Assembly (NCBI GenBank): GCA_032433765.1
Contig: JAVIAB010000073.1
Location: 65,962,205-66,026,204, forward strand
Reading direction: 5' to 3'
DNA: 64,000 nucleotides
Origin: Megaustenia siamemsis
Lineage: Eukaryota > Mollusca > Gastropoda > Stylommatophora > Ariophantidae
Shown here in pieces: positions 60,236 through 64,000 of the stretch; the first letter of the stretch is position 1, and each line of letters starts with the position of its first letter. Under the pieces are notes generated by a model. It was not told the origin of the DNA and did not search any database. It was given only the letters and a program-made list of their open reading frames with translations. A program made the translations under genes and the position numbers.

Positions 60236-60368
60236 GTATGTTTATTCAAATATTTTATAATTTTTGTAATTATATATCGTTGACTTAATCAGTACTTTAT
60301 TTTGATTCTGATTATAATATATCTTAAGAAATAATTATTTTATGAAGATGTGTATGTACGTGCATGCA

Positions 60369-62400
60369 TCATCATCATGTGCCATACCAGTTGGCGTAAG
60401 CGATCATGTCCTTCCACAATCTTCTATCTACTGTGCATCATATCAGTTCTGTTGTTGATTTTTTCCATGCCATGACACCAAGCTATCCAGTATTTTCTCT
60501 CTTTGTTGTCCAAGATCTCTCTTTCCTTTTATTTTGCCAGCTGTAACCAAGTATTACAACTTTCCTCATCTCATGATGTTCCTGAAAATTGTTTCTTTCT
60601 GATGTTTTTTAGAAGTTTCCTTTTTGTGTTGGCCTCTATAAAAATTTCCTCATTGGTCTTTTTAGCTGTCCAGGGAACTTTCAACATTCTTCTGAGAAAT
60701 CTCATCTCTGTGGCCTCTAATTGTCTTTTCATTTGTTTGTCTACTGTCCTAATTGTCTTTTCATTTGTTTGTCTACTGTCCATGATTCACTTCCATAGGT
60801 CAGGATTGGTTCTATATAGCACCGATGAACTCTCTTTCTCACTTCTATTGACATAGATTTGTTGCATAAGATATTTTTCATTTTCTGAAATGCTATTTTG
60901 GCCTGAGCTATTCTGTTTTTTATTTCTGTGGTGCATCTTCCATCTGATATTATTGTGCCCAAGTATTTGACTTGTTGCACTTGTTTCAGATTTATCCTGT
61001 TTATTTTTATGTTGCATGATGGTGATGATTGTTTCTTTGATATAATCATTACTTCTGTTTTCTTACTGTTCAGACTGATCCTTTTTTGTTGCTATCTTTT
61101 ACTATTATGTCTATCATTTCTTGTAGTTCATTCTCTGTCTCTTTGATTTCACACATCCTGAAACTTTGACTTCTTTTCTTCCTGTTAATTCATTTAACTG
61201 ATTGTGCATAAATTTTGAGTCTTTCTTTTGTTGTTTTTTCATTTCTTCACATTTCTTCTTTAACTATCTTTCCTTTGCTTCTCTGCATTTGTTTTGGATC
61301 TCTTTGTGCAATATTTTGTATTTCCATTCTTTTTTCTTATATTTTCGTCTTTCTTCCATTAGTTCTAATATTTCTTCAGTCATCCATTTCTTTTTGTTGA
61401 TTCTTTTAGTCTCTGGTATTTTTCTTTTGATGTTTTTTGAATCGATTGTTTGAGCATTTCCCACTATTCCTCGATGTTCTGTATTTTCTCAATAGCATTA
61501 TATCTATTTTGTACAATCGTACTGTACTTATCACTCATCTGTCTATCTACTCTTGGCATATCTTGTTCTAATTTTATATTTCTTGGGGTTTCTGTGTCCT
61601 CCGCAGTTTTATTATCATTTTTCAAACTACTGGTACATGATCACTATTACAGTCTGCTCCTGACCTTGTTTTAACAGATGTTAGCCCAGTCCTGAATCTT
61701 CTCTGTACCAGTATAAAATCAATTTGATTTTTTACTTTTTTGTCTGGGCTTTGCCATGTTGTCTAGGGTGTTGTTTGAACCAGGTGTTACCTATAATTAT
61801 TTCATGTGTCTTTGTCCAATCTATCAATCTATCCCCTCTGTCATTCATCTCTCCAAGGATATGTCTCCCAGTCACATTTTGCACTTTAGCTGTTCCTACC
61901 TTTGCATTCAAATCCTCTAATGAAATAGTTATTTCTTGAGATTTACACTGTTCCATGGTCATCTCTAGCTCATTGTATAAAGTGTCAATGCCTTCTTCTC
62001 CGCTATTACTTGTTGGTGCATAAGCTTGAATTATGTTGACATTCTTTGGTCTACCTCCCAATTTTACTAGCAGAATTCTATCTGATACTGGCCAAAAATC
62101 CTTTCACTGTTTTGCTTCTTTCTCTATCTAATATGAAGCCTACCTACTCTTTCGTGTGTTGTTTCCCCAGAGTAAATTACATTTCCACTGTCGCGTTGTA
62201 ATAATCCTGCTCCTTTCCATCTCATTTCACATAGTCCTAAGATGTTCAATTTCATTCTCTTTATTTCTTGGCTGATGTTTTCTAGTTTGCCAACATGGAA
62301 TGCTGATCTAATGTTCCAAGTTCCTATTGCTAGTGTCTCTTTATTTTTGATCTTGCATACAGTAGCTTGATGATGATCGGGTGTCATCTGTTGCTCCCTA
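60369..62400 (-). mobile_element. RTE-B subfamily, internally deleted copy
   Basis: On the - strand: endonuclease start (LAIGTWNIRSAFHVGKLENI, LGLCEMRW, VIYSGETTHERVG), NIIQAYAPTSNS, LEDLNAKVG, HILGEMNDRGDRLIDW; then a linker (61200-61450). It passes directly to ETENELQEMIDIIVKDSNKK with the C-terminal RT ([45 protein letters not shown]). The RT palm, including the catalytic YADD, is absent, so an internal deletion of roughly 1 kb is inferred near 61150-61190. A duplicated stretch KRQLGQLKRQ... near 60710-60780 suggests a 33-bp tandem duplication. The tail is CATCATCAT at the left end. Confidence 0.85.
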
Positions 62401-62441
62401 CCGGATGAGGTGGCTGTGGTGTCTCCATTAATGTCATTCTA

Positions 62442-62700
62442 TCTATTGTCCTTTCAAGCCGAAGACGGCACATAGGGCAGAACTACAATCTTAAAAACAG
62501 AAACCTTGCGTGCCAAAATGGCACATATTGCAGAGATCACTGCTTCTAAAATCTATGGTTCTATTTCCATAATAATGCTTTTTACAATGACAGCTTGTCA
62601 AGCCATCGATCAACCTCCTTAGTCGCCTCTTACGACATGCCTGGAAGGTCGGTCACAGTGTCACTATTCTTTACTTCCCACATAATGAGGCCCTGGTAAC
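62442..62700 (-). mobile_element. R3 non-autonomous element
   Basis: The left end CTATCTATTGTCCTTTCAAG is followed by the shared R3 body and CGCCTCTTACGACATGCCTG, then CTTTACTTCCCACATAATGAG. Orientation is opposite to the 41.6-kb copy. No TSD found. Confidence 0.82.
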
Positions 62701-63009
62701 ACACGGTAGGGTAGCTGTACATTAGCTGTAGATATTAAGTTGTGATTTGTCATGATTAGTCTAGGCAATATAAGAAGGTAGTTTGCTATTTCTTTCCTTC
62801 TTGGCAGTGACTGTACTAGTCGAAGATCACAGCCATTGTCTTTATATATGAGATCCTGTACCTGCCATCATGGAGTGGAGACCATAACCAGCACTACTTG
62901 TCGGCTGCTCCCACAACACCATCCACCACCTGCTCCAATGGCTTCACATAACCTTGATAGGGGGGCTAAACGGGAGCTCCACCTTGCCCAAGGGTGTCCC
63001 GAAGAGTAG
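62701..63009. other. Intergenic or intronic sequence, nothing recognised
   Basis: Higher GC around 62870-63010 with short CACC-rich blocks; no coding or repeat assignment. If the host gene continues, this is intron 16. Confidence 0.4.
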
Positions 63010-63650
63010 TGGAGAAAAGGAGACGTCTTGATTATGGGTTTAATATTATTCCCACCCAAGGAGATACATAAAACAACTTGGTTATCTCCTGATGATAGAA
63101 CCAAACACCAGATTGACCACCTGTGTATTAGAAAGCAATTTAGAACATCTTTACATAGACATGAGAGCTTATAGAGGGGCGGATGTTAACAGTAATCATA
63201 ATTTATGCTTCAGAAAGATAAAATTAAAACTGAAAAGCCAGATAAAAAACTGAAGCCTCAAAAGATAGGTAACCACAAACTGAAAGATCAGAACATTAAG
63301 GGAAACTTCAATCTGGAGCTCAATAGCTGTTAAACATTGCTTGGCAAACTTGTTTAGAAGACCATAGATGAAATGTTGGAATTTCACAGCACAGCTCTAA
63401 TTAAATTGGCAGAATCAAGTGCTGGTTTTAAGAAGATAGAAAGAAGAGCATGGATTTCTGACTTTAAATGGAACACATACAAGAAAGGAGAGAAGCGAAG
63501 GCAGCTATGATGAATATAAAGACAGATCTTGGAAAAGATCTGGCAAAAGCAACATACAAAGAACAAGACAATCAAGTAAAGAGCTCAGCCAGAAGAGACA
63601 GGAGAACCTTTACAGCTTGTAACAACTTGTATGGTGACAGCTTTACTAAA
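63010..63650 (+). mobile_element. LINE endonuclease fragment
   Basis: WLSPDDRTKHQIDHLCIRKQ then RTSL, YRGADVNSNHNLCF and KIKLKLKSQ follow the endonuclease C-terminal blocks of LINE-E-type elements (NQIDHx[14 protein letters not shown]). The catalytic SDH reads SNH. Stops are frequent. Confidence 0.68.
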
Positions 63651-63659
63651 AAGGAACAC

Positions 63660-63800
63660 AGCAAAACACTGACATTTTGACTTACATACGGCCTTCCTCA
63701 GAAAAGAACAACACAAACGGACAACAGAATAAAGATAAACTTTACTACATCTGGAATGAGCAAGACTAGTAAATCAAGGAGAAATAAAAAAAGTGGGATA
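63660..63800 (-). mobile_element. Possible second Penelope-like repeat type
   Basis: The - strand at 63671-63701 reads CTGAGGA, AGGCCGTATGTAAGTC, AAAA, TGTC. That is close to the CUGANGA - stem II - GAAA - NUH pattern but with AAAA in place of GAAA. The rest of the fragment is unclassified. Confidence 0.3.
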
Positions 63801-64000
63801 AGAAATTAAATGATAAAAGGGAGATGTACTACAATATAAGAGAATACAAATTTATAATTAATAACAATTTTATAGTAAAATTTAAAAAAAATTTTTTATT
63901 AATAAAATAAATAATGCAAGACATAGCTGAGACTCAATCCAGAAACTTCCAGTGTGTGGACATCTGCAGGTTAAATGCAGATGTAATTTGAAGTGAGTGG

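Overview
The window comes from an AT-rich metazoan genome. It has short coding exons in long introns, GT/AG splice signals, SINEs, several LINE clades, and hAT and mariner remnants. An invertebrate is likely. A mollusc is plausible from the general look of the repeats, but that is an inference I cannot confirm. No bacterial-type genes, rRNA, CRISPR array or intact tRNA gene is visible.

One host gene runs through almost the whole window on the + strand. I find 16 internal exons from 1697 to 60235. Every acceptor and donor is canonical and all intron phases join without a gap. Together they encode about 824 residues: the end of one EGF module, 13 further EGF-like modules, a pentraxin/laminin-G-like domain and a HYR domain. 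Both ends of the gene lie outside the window. This architecture resembles SVEP1-type or uninflatable-type extracellular matrix or receptor proteins. Three exons (1697-1809, 28327-28519 and 41115-41233) are each exactly one base short of the phase-consistent length, and this breaks the frame.

The introns are packed with repeats. Intron 1 starts with a 74-copy, 51-bp minisatellite (1827-5605), 17 bp after a splice donor. A second tandem array (9 x 63 bp, about 50960-51525) is built from the tRNA-like head of a SINE. I recognise at least six LINE groups: LINE-A, with a TAGA-type tail; a related SR2/RTE-like group E; two RTE-like groups, B and D, with ATG-type tails; group H, with a zinc-knuckle-like C-terminus; group I, with a GAA tail; and a Jockey-like group with RNase H. 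There are also a tRNA-derived SINE (S1), a non-autonomous element (R3) that shares its 3' end with LINE-A, a 0.5-kb repeat pair (R4), a hAT pseudogene, a mariner pseudogene, and Penelope-like repeats carrying hammerhead-ribozyme-like cores.

Many insertions still have clear target-site duplications (TSDs, 7-14 bp), so the order of nested insertions can be read directly. The best examples are a LINE inside a SINE (48.2-48.7 kb), a SINE inside a LINE reverse transcriptase (57.5 kb), two LINEs inside a third (30.4-35.7 kb) and two LINEs inside a hAT element (24.1-26.2 kb). None of the transposon reading frames looks intact.
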